Shown: piece by piece, positions 1 to 5,365 of the stretch
Layout: each line of letters starts with the position of its first letter
Numbering within the stretch: the stretch's first letter is position 1
Assembly: GCA_041476585.1 (NCBI GenBank)
Contig: JBGOTT010000260.1
Location: 1-5,983 of the forward strand
DNA from: JADGRQ01 sp041476585
GTDB lineage: Bacteria; Pseudomonadota; Gammaproteobacteria; Burkholderiales; SG8-39
Direction of reading: 5' to 3'
DNA length: 5,983 nt
Notes under the pieces: generated by a model
Told to the model about the DNA's origin: nothing
Databases searched by the model: none
The model's input: only the letters and a program-made list of their open reading frames with translations
Position numbers and translations under genes: made by a program

Positions 1-1063
1 ACCATGCATTGCGATTGCTGGCCACAATACCGTTTGCGGCGGCTACGGCTGGGACCAACGTGAGCCCACCCAAGCTTTGCGCGCCAGTCAGCTTCGACCT
101 GTCCCACGCAAGACCAATCCTGAAGCCGCCCCACTTGTAGGAGCCATACAAGCGGTCGGAACGCTGGTCGGAACTAGCTGTCAAGCCAGCCGGGTACCCG
201 TTCGGATTGTCCTGCTTCGAGTTCCAATAGCTGTAACCGAGGATCAGCGGGCCGTTGTCGTAGTTCGGGTTGAAGTTCCAACCCTGGCCACGGCGCGCAT
301 TGGAGCCAATATCCGCCGATGTGGCGGGAGGCGTCGAGACAACTCCCAATGCCACGAGGGCGGCGGGGGGAGTGCCTTGCCCAGTTAGTCCTCCCGCGGT
401 GCTTGTCACCCCGCTGACGCCCGTATTCTGCGGGCTGAACGAATAAGCAGCCCTCAGAGTAAACCCGCCCCAGTTCGGGGTGTCGTAGAACACCGTATTT
501 GGGGTGCGCGTCGCGTTCGCGATCGACTGACCACCCCCGCCGGCATAAGAGAGGATCGAGATGCTGTCAGCCCTGAGGTCGCCCTTGACGGTCAGGTAGC
601 TCTCCCGGGCGCCATAGTGCAGGTCCTGCAAGCCCATGCGGATCGCACCCCAACTATTGCTCGTAATTCCCACGTGGGTGTTGCCGGACATCGGCGGCAG
701 CCCGCTGGAAGGGTTGACGATGTTGATGCGCATGTCCGCTCGCGCGACCGCCTTCATGCCGCCGCCCAAGTCTTCCACGATGCTGAAGATAATCTGCGAC
801 GAGTCGTCGGCCAAGCGGCCTTGGCTCGAGTTGAGGCCACCAAGCCGCCCACCGGCTGGCGCAACCCCGGGAATTACAACCCCGCCAGGTCCAATAGCCG
901 TGGAAGTTCCAACTCCAGCGGTTCCACCGAAGCTGTTGATGGAAATATTCTCGATGCTGGCCTTGAAGAAGCCGCTTATCGTCACTGTCGACTGTGCGAA
1001 AGCTGCGAGAGGGGCGACAGTAAAGGCGCCGGCGACTGCAACTGCTAAGAGTTTCTTTTGCAT
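1..1063 (-). CDS. Gram-negative outer-membrane porin, Burkholderiales type (3' part cut off by window edge)
   Basis: The frame is open without a stop from the ATG at 1063 to the window edge (354 codons), so the C-terminus is missing. Residues 1-23 form a Sec signal peptide: KK, a hydrophobic Ala/Val-rich core, and AFA before Gln24. The mature protein opens with STVTISGFFKASIE, the usual first beta-strand of Burkholderiales trimeric porins. EDLGGGMKAVARADMR (97-112) matches the family's 'EDLGGGLKA' strand, and GNTHVGITSNSWGAIRMG (127-144) matches its 'VGL-FGTV-LG' segment. Alternating aromatic and polar strands follow (YGSYKWGGFRIGLAW, 306-320). Family knowledge says such proteins are 16-stranded trimeric channels for small hydrophilic solutes in the outer membrane. 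Gly/Ala/Pro/Thr-rich stretches at 46-76 and 214-250 look like long loops. The ribosome site GGAG (1071-1074) sits 7 nt from the start. The substrate cannot be told. Confidence 0.88.
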   Translation of the reverse strand, partial: MQKKLLAVAVAGAFTVAPLAAFAQSTVTISGFFKASIENISINSFGGTAGVGTSTAIGPGGVVIPGVAPAGGRLGGLNSSQGRLADDSSQIIFSIVEDLGGGMKAVARADMRINIVNPSSGLPPMSGNTHVGITSNSWGAIRMGLQDLHYGARESYLTVKGDLRADSISILSYAGGGGQSIANATRTPNTVFYDTPNWGGFTLRAAYSFSPQNTGVSGVTSTAGGLTGQGTPPAALVALGVVSTPPATSADIGSNARRGQGWNFNPNYDNGPLILGYSYWNSKQDNPNGYPAGLTASSDQRSDRLYGSYKWGGFRIGLAWDRSKLTGAQSLGGLTLVPAVAAANGIVASNRNAW

Positions 1064-1169
1064 TCCCAATCTCCAGTTAGTTGTAGAAACCGGCCGGCAG
1101 AGGAGGCCGCCAGCCACAACCCCTCCAAATCCAGAGAAGTCGGGAGCGATTGTGCCAAACCGCACGAAC

Positions 1170-1184
1170 CCGGCGCAACGCCGG
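1170..1184 (-). other. Perfect stem-loop in the porin 5' leader
   Basis: CCGGCG-CAA-CGCCGG is a perfect 6-bp GC stem with a 3-nt loop. It lies about 105 nt upstream of the porin start and inside the presumed untranslated leader. No T-run follows it on either strand, so it is not a simple intrinsic terminator. It could stabilise or regulate the porin mRNA. The structure is seen directly; the role is inference. Confidence 0.45.
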
Positions 1185-1234
1185 AGACGGAATTTAGACG
1201 AATCCGGCATCGCGTTGTTGTTTTTATGCAACAT

Positions 1235-1262
1235 AGCATAGGCAAACTCCCTGTTATTTCAA
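1235..1262 (-). promoter_or_regulatory. Candidate sigma-70 promoter of the porin gene
   Basis: On the minus strand TTGAAA (1262-1257) is followed by a 16-nt spacer and TATGCT (1240-1235). This would give a leader of roughly 165 nt before the porin ATG. The -10 box overlaps a small inverted repeat, TATGC-N6-GCATA (1225-1240), which could be a binding site. The surrounding stretch, about 1220-1350, is clearly AT-richer than the flanking coding DNA, as expected for a promoter region. No start site is known. Confidence 0.45.
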
Positions 1263-1304
1263 TTACTTGAAAAAAATTCTGGAAAAATGACTTTAAGCCA
1301 AGGA

Positions 1305-1340
1305 TCGACGAGCATGGATGATTACATGTAATATAGCTAT
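1305..1340 (+). promoter_or_regulatory. Candidate promoter/operator of the MazE-like/MazF operon
   Basis: A weak -35 (TCGACG, 1305-1310) lies 18 nt before a -10-like TAATAT (1329-1334). The -10 is embedded in a perfect 12-bp palindrome, ATTACATGTAAT (1321-1332), followed directly by a second, ATAGCTAT (1333-1340). Type II antitoxins usually bind palindromes overlapping their own promoter, so this is a plausible autoregulatory site. The palindromes are seen; binding and promoter use are inferred. Confidence 0.4.
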
Positions 1341-1365
1341 CATTATTCATTTAAGGAAATCCGCG

Positions 1366-1587
1366 GTGCAGCCGAAACGCCATACGGCCCGGGAAACCGC
1401 CGGCCGCTACCGCACGAGAATGCGCGCCCGGGGATTCAGACCGATTCAACTCTGGGTACCCGACACCCGGTCGCCCAAGTTCGCCGCCGAATGCCGGCGC
1501 CAGTCCCTGCTGGTCGCGCGCAACGCCGAGGGCGATATCGAGGACTTTCTCGACACCGCGGCGCAGCAGGTCGAGGGGTGGAAATGA
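1366..1587 (+). CDS. MazE-like antitoxin (DUF3018 type)
   Basis: This is a 73-residue basic protein. Its central block, RMRARGFRPIQLWVPDTRSP (18-37), then FAAECRRQS (39-47) and the C-terminal acidic/aromatic tail (FLDTA...VEGWK), is the signature I recognise for small DUF3018 antitoxins encoded just before MazF-type toxins. Family knowledge says it neutralises the toxin and represses its own promoter. I chose the GTG at 1366 because AAGGAA (1353-1358) lies 7 nt upstream and the family match begins just after it; an upstream in-frame ATG at 1318 would add an unrelated hydrophobic stretch and has no clear ribosome site. The stop overlaps the toxin start (ATGA, 1584-1587), so translation is probably coupled. 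Confidence 0.82.
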   Translation: MQPKRHTARETAGRYRTRMRARGFRPIQLWVPDTRSPKFAAECRRQSLLVARNAEGDIEDFLDTAAQQVEGWK

Positions 1588-1910
1588 GGCGCGGGGAGCT
1601 GGTAACGGTCGCGCTGCAGGGCGAACTCGGCAAACCGCGCCGGGCGCTGGTCATTCAATCCGACCTGTTCAACGAAGCGCACCCTACGGTAACGCTGCTC
1701 CCCGTCACCGGCGAGATCCGCAGCGCGCCGCTTTTTCGCGTCACGGTGGAGCCCTCGGAGGCGAACGGCCTGAAAAAAGTCTCGCAGGTCATGGTGGACG
1801 AGCCCGTTTCGGTCAGACGCGACAGGATCGGCAAGCCGTTCGGCAATATCGAGGATGAAACGCTGCTGCGCGTCAATCGCGCGCTCGCAGTCTGGGTCGG
1901 GCTGGCATAG
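1584..1910 (+). CDS. mazF: MazF/PemK-family mRNA interferase toxin
   Basis: This 108-residue protein has the length and motif order of MazF/PemK/CcdB-fold toxins: MRRGELVTVAL at the N-terminus, GKPRRALVIQSD (16-27; the family has GKPRPALVVQ), TVTLLPVTGEI (35-45) and the C-terminal block SQVMVDEPVSVRRDRIG (67-83). Members of this family cleave single-stranded mRNA at short sequences and stop translation when the antitoxin is degraded. The ATG at 1584 overlaps the antitoxin stop, and GAGGGG (1573-1578) provides a ribosome site. Longer versions of this frame starting upstream lie inside the antitoxin gene and are not supported. The core motifs are intact, so the toxin may be active. Cleavage specificity cannot be read from sequence. 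Confidence 0.88.
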   Translation: MRRGELVTVALQGELGKPRRALVIQSDLFNEAHPTVTLLPVTGEIRSAPLFRVTVEPSEANGLKKVSQVMVDEPVSVRRDRIGKPFGNIEDETLLRVNRALAVWVGLA

Positions 1911-1949
1911 GCGTCCGCCGGCCGCGGGGGAAGGGCGTGACGCACGAGC

Positions 1950-1978
1950 TTGACGACTTGAAATCGCCGAAGTAGATT
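1950..1978 (+). promoter_or_regulatory. Sigma-70-like promoter of the AbrB/PIN toxin-antitoxin operon
   Basis: TTGACG (1950-1955), a 17-nt spacer and TAGATT (1973-1978) give a near-consensus promoter 33 nt before the antitoxin ATG. It lies in the 100-bp gap after mazF, so the second module probably has its own transcription, although read-through from mazF is also possible because no terminator is visible in the gap. Confidence 0.62.
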
Positions 1979-2001
1979 CTTACCGGTAATACTCTTACCG
2001 G
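1978..2001 (+). promoter_or_regulatory. Operator-like TTACC/GGTAA repeat cluster before the VapB-like gene
   Basis: TCTTACCGG occurs twice as a direct repeat (1978-1986 and 1993-2001). The first copy is part of a perfect palindrome, TTACCGGTAA (1980-1989). GGTAA (1985-1989) also pairs with TTACC (1995-1999) across 5 nt. The cluster begins at the end of the -10 box, covers the likely start site and runs into the ribosome site GGGAG (2000-2004). This is where an autoregulating AbrB-fold antitoxin would be expected to bind. Binding is inferred. Confidence 0.5.
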
Positions 2002-2010
2002 GAGCAGCGC

Positions 2011-2241
2011 ATGCGCATCACCAGCAAGGGACAGGTCACCATCCCGCTCGCGGTCCGCGAGCGGGCGGGCCTGCTGCCGAACATGGAGGTCGAATTCGTG
2101 TTCGAGAAAAGCAAGATCGTGCTGCGCAAGGCGAAAGGGCAGCAACGCCGCGGCGGACTCGCGGTGGAGCGCCTGCGGCGCGGCCGGCCCAGGACGATGC
2201 TCAGCACCGACGAGATTCTGGCCCTCACGCGCGGCGAATGA
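2011..2241 (+). CDS. AbrB/MazE-fold antitoxin (VapB-like) of a PIN-toxin pair
   Basis: This 76-residue protein begins with the SpoVT/AbrB swapped-hairpin signature: MRITSKGQVTIPLAVRERAG (1-20), then a VEFVFE strand and KIVLRKA (35-41). This N-terminal part normally dimerises and binds DNA. The C-terminal tail, including RGRPRT (57-62) and STDEILALTRGE (65-76), is the segment that in this antitoxin group wraps the PIN toxin. GGGAG (2000-2004) lies 6 nt before the ATG. The last codons overlap the toxin gene (ATGA, 2238-2241), indicating coupled translation and co-expression. It probably also represses the promoter at 1950-1978 through the TTACC repeats. Name and family are firm; the exact operator is not. 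Confidence 0.87.
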   Translation: MRITSKGQVTIPLAVRERAGLLPNMEVEFVFEKSKIVLRKAKGQQRRGGLAVERLRRGRPRTMLSTDEILALTRGE

Positions 2242-2654
2242 CCGCGCGCATTCTGGTCGACTCCAACGTCCTGCTCGACGTGATCAAGTCCGACCCCGTC
2301 TGGGGAGACTGGTCTGCGGACGCGCTGGCGACGCACCTGGACCGGGGCGCACTCGTCATCAATCCGATCGTCTACTCCGAGGTGGCCTTCGATTTCGACA
2401 CGATCGAGGCCGTCGACGAACTGCTGCCGGCGGCGGATTACGAGTACGCTGCGATTCCGCGCGAGGCGGCCTTTCTCGCCGCCCGCTGTCACGCCCGGTA
2501 CCGCGCTTCGGGCGGCGCCCGCACCATGATCCTGCCCGATTTCCTAATCGGCGCCCACGCCACGGTGGAGCGCATGGCCCTGCTCACGCGCGACGCCCGG
2601 CGCTACCGGTCGTACTTCCGCGGATTGGCGCTGATTGCACCGAAGGGCGCCTGA
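2238..2654 (+). CDS. PIN-domain ribonuclease toxin (VapC-like)
   Basis: This 138-residue protein has the size of a single PIN domain. The acidic metal-binding residues sit where the family has them: D8 in ILVDSNVLLD, E48 in NPIVYSEVAF, D101 in LPDFLIGAHA and D119 in LLTRDARRY. The stretches SDPVWGDWS (18-26) and RRYRSYF (121-127) fit the PIN subgroup found beside AbrB-type antitoxins. VapC-type toxins are Mg-dependent RNases, often acting on tRNA or rRNA; the target here is unknown. All catalytic residues appear intact. The start overlaps the antitoxin stop by 4 nt. The 3' end overlaps the convergent trpC gene by 52 bp (2603-2654), and no terminator is visible between them, so antisense transcription into trpC is likely. 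Confidence 0.88.
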   Translation: MTARILVDSNVLLDVIKSDPVWGDWSADALATHLDRGALVINPIVYSEVAFDFDTIEAVDELLPAADYEYAAIPREAAFLAARCHARYRASGGARTMILPDFLIGAHATVERMALLTRDARRYRSYFRGLALIAPKGA

Positions 2655-3439
2655 CCGAAAAGCCGGGCGAGCTCCGTACCGGGATCCTCGGCGCGCATGA
2701 ACGCCTCCCCGACCAGGAAGGCGCGCACCCCGTGCGAGCGCAAGCGCTCGACATCCGCCGGCGCGAGTATCCCGCTCTCGGTCACGACGACGCGTCCGGC
2801 GGGTATGTGCGGCAGCAGATCCAGAGTCGTCTCGAGACGGGTCTCGAAACTTCGCAGGTCGCGGTTGTTGATGCCGATGAGCGGCGTCGCGAGCTGCAAT
2901 GCCGCCCCGAGTTCCGTGCCGTCATGTGCTTCGACAAGCACCGCCATGCCGAGCGCATGCGCGAGCGATTCGAACTCGCGCATCTGCGCACCTGGCAGCG
3001 CCGCGGCGATCAGCAGGATGCAGTCGGCATGCATCGCGCGCGCCTCGTGGACCTGGTAGGCATCGACGATGAAATCCTTGCGCAGCACCGGCAAGCCGCA
3101 CGCCGCGCGCGCGGCGACAAGGTGCTCCGGTGCGCCCTGGAAATACCGCCGGTCGGTGAGTACCGACAGGCAGGCGGCCCCGCCACGCTGGTAGCTCGTG
3201 GCAATGGACTGCGGGTCGAAGTCGGCGCGCAGCAAGCCCCTGCTCGGGCTGGCGCGCTTGATCTCGGCGATCACCGCGGGCTTGCCGGCGGCGATGTTCG
3301 CCTTCAGCGCAGCCACGAAATCGCGCGGCGGGGGCGCCGCGCGGGCGCGCGCCTCGACCTCGCGCTCCGGCAGCGCCGCGCGCGCGGCGTTCACTTCCTC
3401 GTGCTTGCTGGCGAGAATGCGCTGCAGGATGTCCGACAC
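2603..3439 (-). CDS. trpC: Indole-3-glycerol-phosphate synthase
   Basis: The enzyme turns 1-(2-carboxyphenylamino)-1-deoxyribulose-5-phosphate into indole-3-glycerol phosphate in cytoplasmic tryptophan synthesis. All expected active-site residues of this (beta/alpha)8 enzyme are present with the usual spacing: E59 and K61 (AEIKRASPSRG), K121 (LRKDF), E170 (VLVEAHD), N191 (IGINNRDL), E221 and S222 (VTESGI). It is monofunctional, with no TrpF domain. I chose the GTG at 3439 because the family start (SDILQRIL) follows it and AGAAGG lies about 7 nt upstream; another in-frame GTG at 3457 would overlap trpD. It begins 2 nt after the trpD stop, so it is probably coupled. The last 17 residues (from about 262) lie beyond the usual end and coincide with the overlap with the PIN toxin gene. 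Confidence 0.95.
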   Translation of the reverse strand: MSDILQRILASKHEEVNAARAALPEREVEARARAAPPPRDFVAALKANIAAGKPAVIAEIKRASPSRGLLRADFDPQSIATSYQRGGAACLSVLTDRRYFQGAPEHLVAARAACGLPVLRKDFIVDAYQVHEARAMHADCILLIAAALPGAQMREFESLAHALGMAVLVEAHDGTELGAALQLATPLIGINNRDLRSFETRLETTLDLLPHIPAGRVVVTESGILAPADVERLRSHGVRAFLVGEAFMRAEDPGTELARLFGQAPFGAISANPRKYDR

Positions 3440-3441
3440 CC

Positions 3442-4476
3442 TCAAACCTTCTTGCACGCGTTGCTGAAGGCGACGTAGTCCTCGAGCTTCTTCCTCGCGT
3501 CGCCGCTCGCGATCGCGCGCCGCGCGTGTTCGATGCCGGTCTGGATCGATCTGGCGTGCCCGGAGACATAGATCGCTGCGCCCGCATTGAGCAGCACGAT
3601 GTTGAGCGCCGGGCCCGGCTGGTTCTCCAGCACCGCGCGGATCATTTCCTTCGATTCCTGCACCGTGTTGACCTGGATCGCGCGCCGGTCATAGAGTTCG
3701 AGCCCGAATTGCGACGGGTGGATCTTGTACTCGCGCACTTCGTCCTTCAGCAGTTCGCCCACCAGCGTCTCGCCCGAGATCGAGATCTCGTCCAGGCCAT
3801 CGAGCCCGTGGACCGTCAGCACGTGCCTGCTGCCCAGTCGCTGCAGCACGCGCGTCTGGATGCCGACCAGGTCCGGGTGGAATACCCCGAGCAGCTGGTT
3901 GCGCGCGCCGGCAGGGTTGGTGAGCGGTCCGAGGATGTTGAACAGGGTCCTCACCCCGAGTTCCTTCCGCACCGGCGCGGCGTGCTTCATGGCGCTGTGG
4001 TGCGCCGGCGCGAACATGAAGCCCAAGCCAAGCTTCCGGATCGACTCGGCGACTTGCTCGGGCGCGAGCGCGATGTTGACGCCGAGCGCCTCGAGCACGT
4101 CGGCGCTGCCCGACTGGCTCGATACCGCGCGGCCGCCATGCTTGGCCACATGCGCGCCGGCCGCGGCGCAGACGAACATGCAGGCGGTCGAGACGTTGAA
4201 GGTGTGCGCGGCATCGCCGCCGGTGCCGACCACGTCGACCAGGTCTTGCACGTCCTGCACCTCGACCTTGGTCGCGAATTCGCGCATCACCTGCGCGGCC
4301 GCGGCGATTTCGCCGACGGTCTCCTTCTTTACGCGCAGCCCGATGATGAAACCGGCGATCTGCGCCGAGGTCAGTTCTCCGCGCATGATCTGGCGCATGA
4401 TGTCGAGCATTTCGTCGTGAAACAGCTCGCGATGCTCGACGGTGCGCTGGATGGCTTCGGCGACGGTGATCTTCAT
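3442..4476 (-). CDS. trpD: Anthranilate phosphoribosyltransferase
   Basis: This 344-residue enzyme transfers the phosphoribosyl group of PRPP to anthranilate, the second committed step to tryptophan. The N-terminal helical domain (EAIQRTVEHRELFHDEM) is followed by the PRPP loop GTGGD (84-88), NVST (94-97), KHGGRAVSSQSGSADVLEALG-type motif from 112 to 132, the anthranilate-side segment FAPAHHSAMK (155-164), R170 with FNILGPLTNP (179-188), and the metal-binding pair DE (229-230). Length and motif order are those of a complete TrpD. The ATG at 4476 overlaps the trpG stop (ATGA), with GGGAG about 6 nt upstream; the frame continues upstream to 4629, but that part only shadows trpG. It is the middle gene of a tightly packed trpGDC operon. 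Confidence 0.96.
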   Translation of the reverse strand: MKITVAEAIQRTVEHRELFHDEMLDIMRQIMRGELTSAQIAGFIIGLRVKKETVGEIAAAAQVMREFATKVEVQDVQDLVDVVGTGGDAAHTFNVSTACMFVCAAAGAHVAKHGGRAVSSQSGSADVLEALGVNIALAPEQVAESIRKLGLGFMFAPAHHSAMKHAAPVRKELGVRTLFNILGPLTNPAGARNQLLGVFHPDLVGIQTRVLQRLGSRHVLTVHGLDGLDEISISGETLVGELLKDEVREYKIHPSQFGLELYDRRAIQVNTVQESKEMIRAVLENQPGPALNIVLLNAGAAIYVSGHARSIQTGIEHARRAIASGDARKKLEDYVAFSNACKKV

Positions 4477-5045
4477 TGCTTTCTCCCTTGCAGAAAATTT
4501 TTCAGCATCTGGTGGCCATGCTCGGTGAGGATGGCCTCGGGGTGGAACTGCACGCCCTCGACCGGGCTTTCGCGGTGTCGCAGGCCCATGATCTCGCCGT
4601 CCTCGGATTCGGCACTCACCTCGAGGCAATCGGGCAGGCTCGAGCGCTCGACCACCAGCGAGTGGTAGCGCGTCGCCGTGAATCCCCCGGGCAGTCCGGC
4701 AAACACGCCCTTGCCGTCATGGCGGACGTTCGAGCATTTGCCGTGCATCACCTTGCCTGCGCGCACCACCCGTCCGCCGAAGGCCTGGCCGATCGCCTGG
4801 TGGCCGAGGCACACGCCGAGGATCGGGATGCTGCCGGCAAAGCGCTTGATCAGCGGCAGCGTCACGCCTGCCTGGTTCGGCGTGCACGGGCCCGGTGAGA
4901 GCACGATGCTGTCGGGCTGCATTGCGCCGATTGCATCGACGGTGATCGCGTCGTTGCGGAACACCCGCACGTCTTCGCCCAGCTCGCCGAAGTACTGCAC
5001 CAGGTTGTAGGTGAAGGAATCGTAGTTGTCGATCATCAGCAACAT
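4473..5045 (-). CDS. trpG: Anthranilate synthase glutaminase subunit (class I glutamine amidotransferase)
   Basis: This 190-residue protein releases ammonia from glutamine for the TrpE subunit, which makes anthranilate from chorismate. It starts MLLMIDNYDSFTYNLVQYFG, typical of TrpG/PabA. It carries the oxyanion segment LSPGPCTP (49-56), the nucleophile C79 in GVCLGHQAIGQAFGG, HGKCS (101-105), RYHSL (126-130), and the catalytic H168 and E170 in VQFHPEA. The position before trpD and trpC argues for TrpG; it could also serve p-aminobenzoate synthesis, as known for some dual-role proteins. A GAGGG lies 11 nt before the ATG, a rather long spacing. trpE is not found upstream within the window, which is unusual. 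It likely leads the operon transcript. Confidence 0.95.
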   Translation of the reverse strand: MLLMIDNYDSFTYNLVQYFGELGEDVRVFRNDAITVDAIGAMQPDSIVLSPGPCTPNQAGVTLPLIKRFAGSIPILGVCLGHQAIGQAFGGRVVRAGKVMHGKCSNVRHDGKGVFAGLPGGFTATRYHSLVVERSSLPDCLEVSAESEDGEIMGLRHRESPVEGVQFHPEAILTEHGHQMLKNFLQGRKQ

Positions 5046-5109
5046 AATTGACTCAACCCTCTGTTTTCAGTGATGGCATCAATGATTACCGTCCTTTGAT
5101 ACCCGCACA

Positions 5110-5137
5110 TATCCGTTTATTTGGATGGCCTCGGATA
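5110..5137 (-). repeat. Inverted repeat TATCCG/CGGATA upstream of trpG
   Basis: TATCCG (5110-5115) and CGGATA (5132-5137) form a 6-bp inverted repeat with a 16-nt spacer, 65-92 nt upstream of the trpG ATG. It may be an mRNA stem or a protein site. Six base pairs can occur by chance, so the meaning is uncertain. Confidence 0.35.
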
Positions 5138-5139
5138 AT

Positions 5140-5179
5140 GCCCCGAAATTCCGGGCCTTGGTCGCCGATGCGCTCGGCG
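5140..5179 (-). other. Two successive stem-loops between the leader frame and trpG
   Basis: The first, on the minus-strand transcript, is CGCCGA-N5-TCGGCG (5179-5163), a perfect 6-bp stem. The second spans 5156-5140 and pairs GCCC with GGGC around an inner GAA/TTC, with one mismatch. The first stem begins 15 nt after the stop of the Trp-containing leader frame. Neither stem is followed by a T-run, so a standard intrinsic attenuator is not shown. Confidence 0.4.
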
Positions 5180-5194
5180 CAGCGATAAGGCAGA

Positions 5195-5257
5195 TCAGGC
5201 GGCAGGCTTGCGCCAGCGCCAGCAGGGGAAAACGGCAGGATTGCGGAGAGAAATCAC
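5195..5257 (-). CDS. Possible trp leader peptide (speculative)
   Basis: A GTG-initiated frame of 20 codons ends with CWRWRKPAA and a TGA, with Trp codons at positions 13 and 15. It lies 149 nt before the trpG start, and its GTG falls about 7 nt past the -10 box of a candidate promoter (5264-5292). Translation would therefore be leaderless, as is known for trpL of Sinorhizobium. No ribosome site precedes it. The repeated GGCGC in the Trp-codon region (complement of 5210-5214 and 5216-5220) can pair with GCGCC in the following stem (complement of 5176-5180), giving mutually exclusive pairings of the attenuation kind. Against it: no T-run terminator, only two Trp codons, and a longer open frame covering the same codons. 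Confidence 0.3.
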   Translation of the reverse strand: MISLRNPAVFPCWRWRKPAA

Positions 5258-5263
5258 ACGCCC

Positions 5264-5292
5264 ATTATTGCACCGCTCGCCTGCGCCGCCAA
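5264..5292 (-). promoter_or_regulatory. Candidate sigma-70 promoter of the trpGDC operon
   Basis: On the minus strand TTGGCG (5292-5287), a 17-nt spacer and AATAAT (5269-5264) match a sigma-70 promoter reasonably well. Transcription would start near 5257, giving a leader of about 210 nt before trpG. I found no better candidate closer to trpG. Actual use is not shown. Confidence 0.42.
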
Positions 5293-5365
5293 TCCCCGGG
5301 CGGTACGGATCAGGATCGGCTCGCAGCCGCCCTTTGAGGAGTAGCGCGACAGGATCATTTGCAGG

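Noticed and set aside
1150..1165. TGGCAC-like sigma-54 site in the porin leader (minus strand)
   Set aside because: The -24 half (TGGCAC) is present, but the -12 half lacks the required GC at the right distance.
617..1241. Plus-strand open frames at 617-1048 and 636-1241
   Set aside because: They lie opposite the porin gene and its leader. The minus-strand porin frame is open throughout, has a signal peptide and porin motifs, and fits the ribosome site.
1318..1365. ATG start 16 codons upstream for the MazE-like antitoxin
   Set aside because: The added residues are hydrophobic and unlike the family, no ribosome site precedes them, and they would overlap the presumed promoter palindromes.
2627..2651. 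GGCGC...GCGCC stem at the end of the PIN toxin gene as a terminator
   Set aside because: It has only 5 bp and a 15-nt loop, lies inside coding sequence of both genes, and no T-run follows.
2732..3478. Plus-strand open frame (248 codons) and a minus-strand frame at 2922-3587 over trpC
   Set aside because: Both have low-complexity Arg/Ala-rich sequence typical of shadow frames, while trpC in its own frame carries every catalytic residue.
4477..4629. Upstream extension of the trpD frame
   Set aside because: It only re-reads trpG in another frame. The ATG at 4476 has a good ribosome site and begins the family's normal N-terminus.
3526..4668. Long plus-strand open frame (380 codons) opposite trpD and trpG
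   Set aside because: It is a GC-rich antisense shadow: no recognisable domain, Arg/His/Ala-rich composition, and the opposite strand encodes complete TrpD and TrpG with all motifs.
5125..5337. Plus-strand 70-codon frame in the gap upstream of trpG
   Set aside because: It has no ribosome site, no recognisable protein motif, and an amino-acid make-up like a random GC-rich frame.
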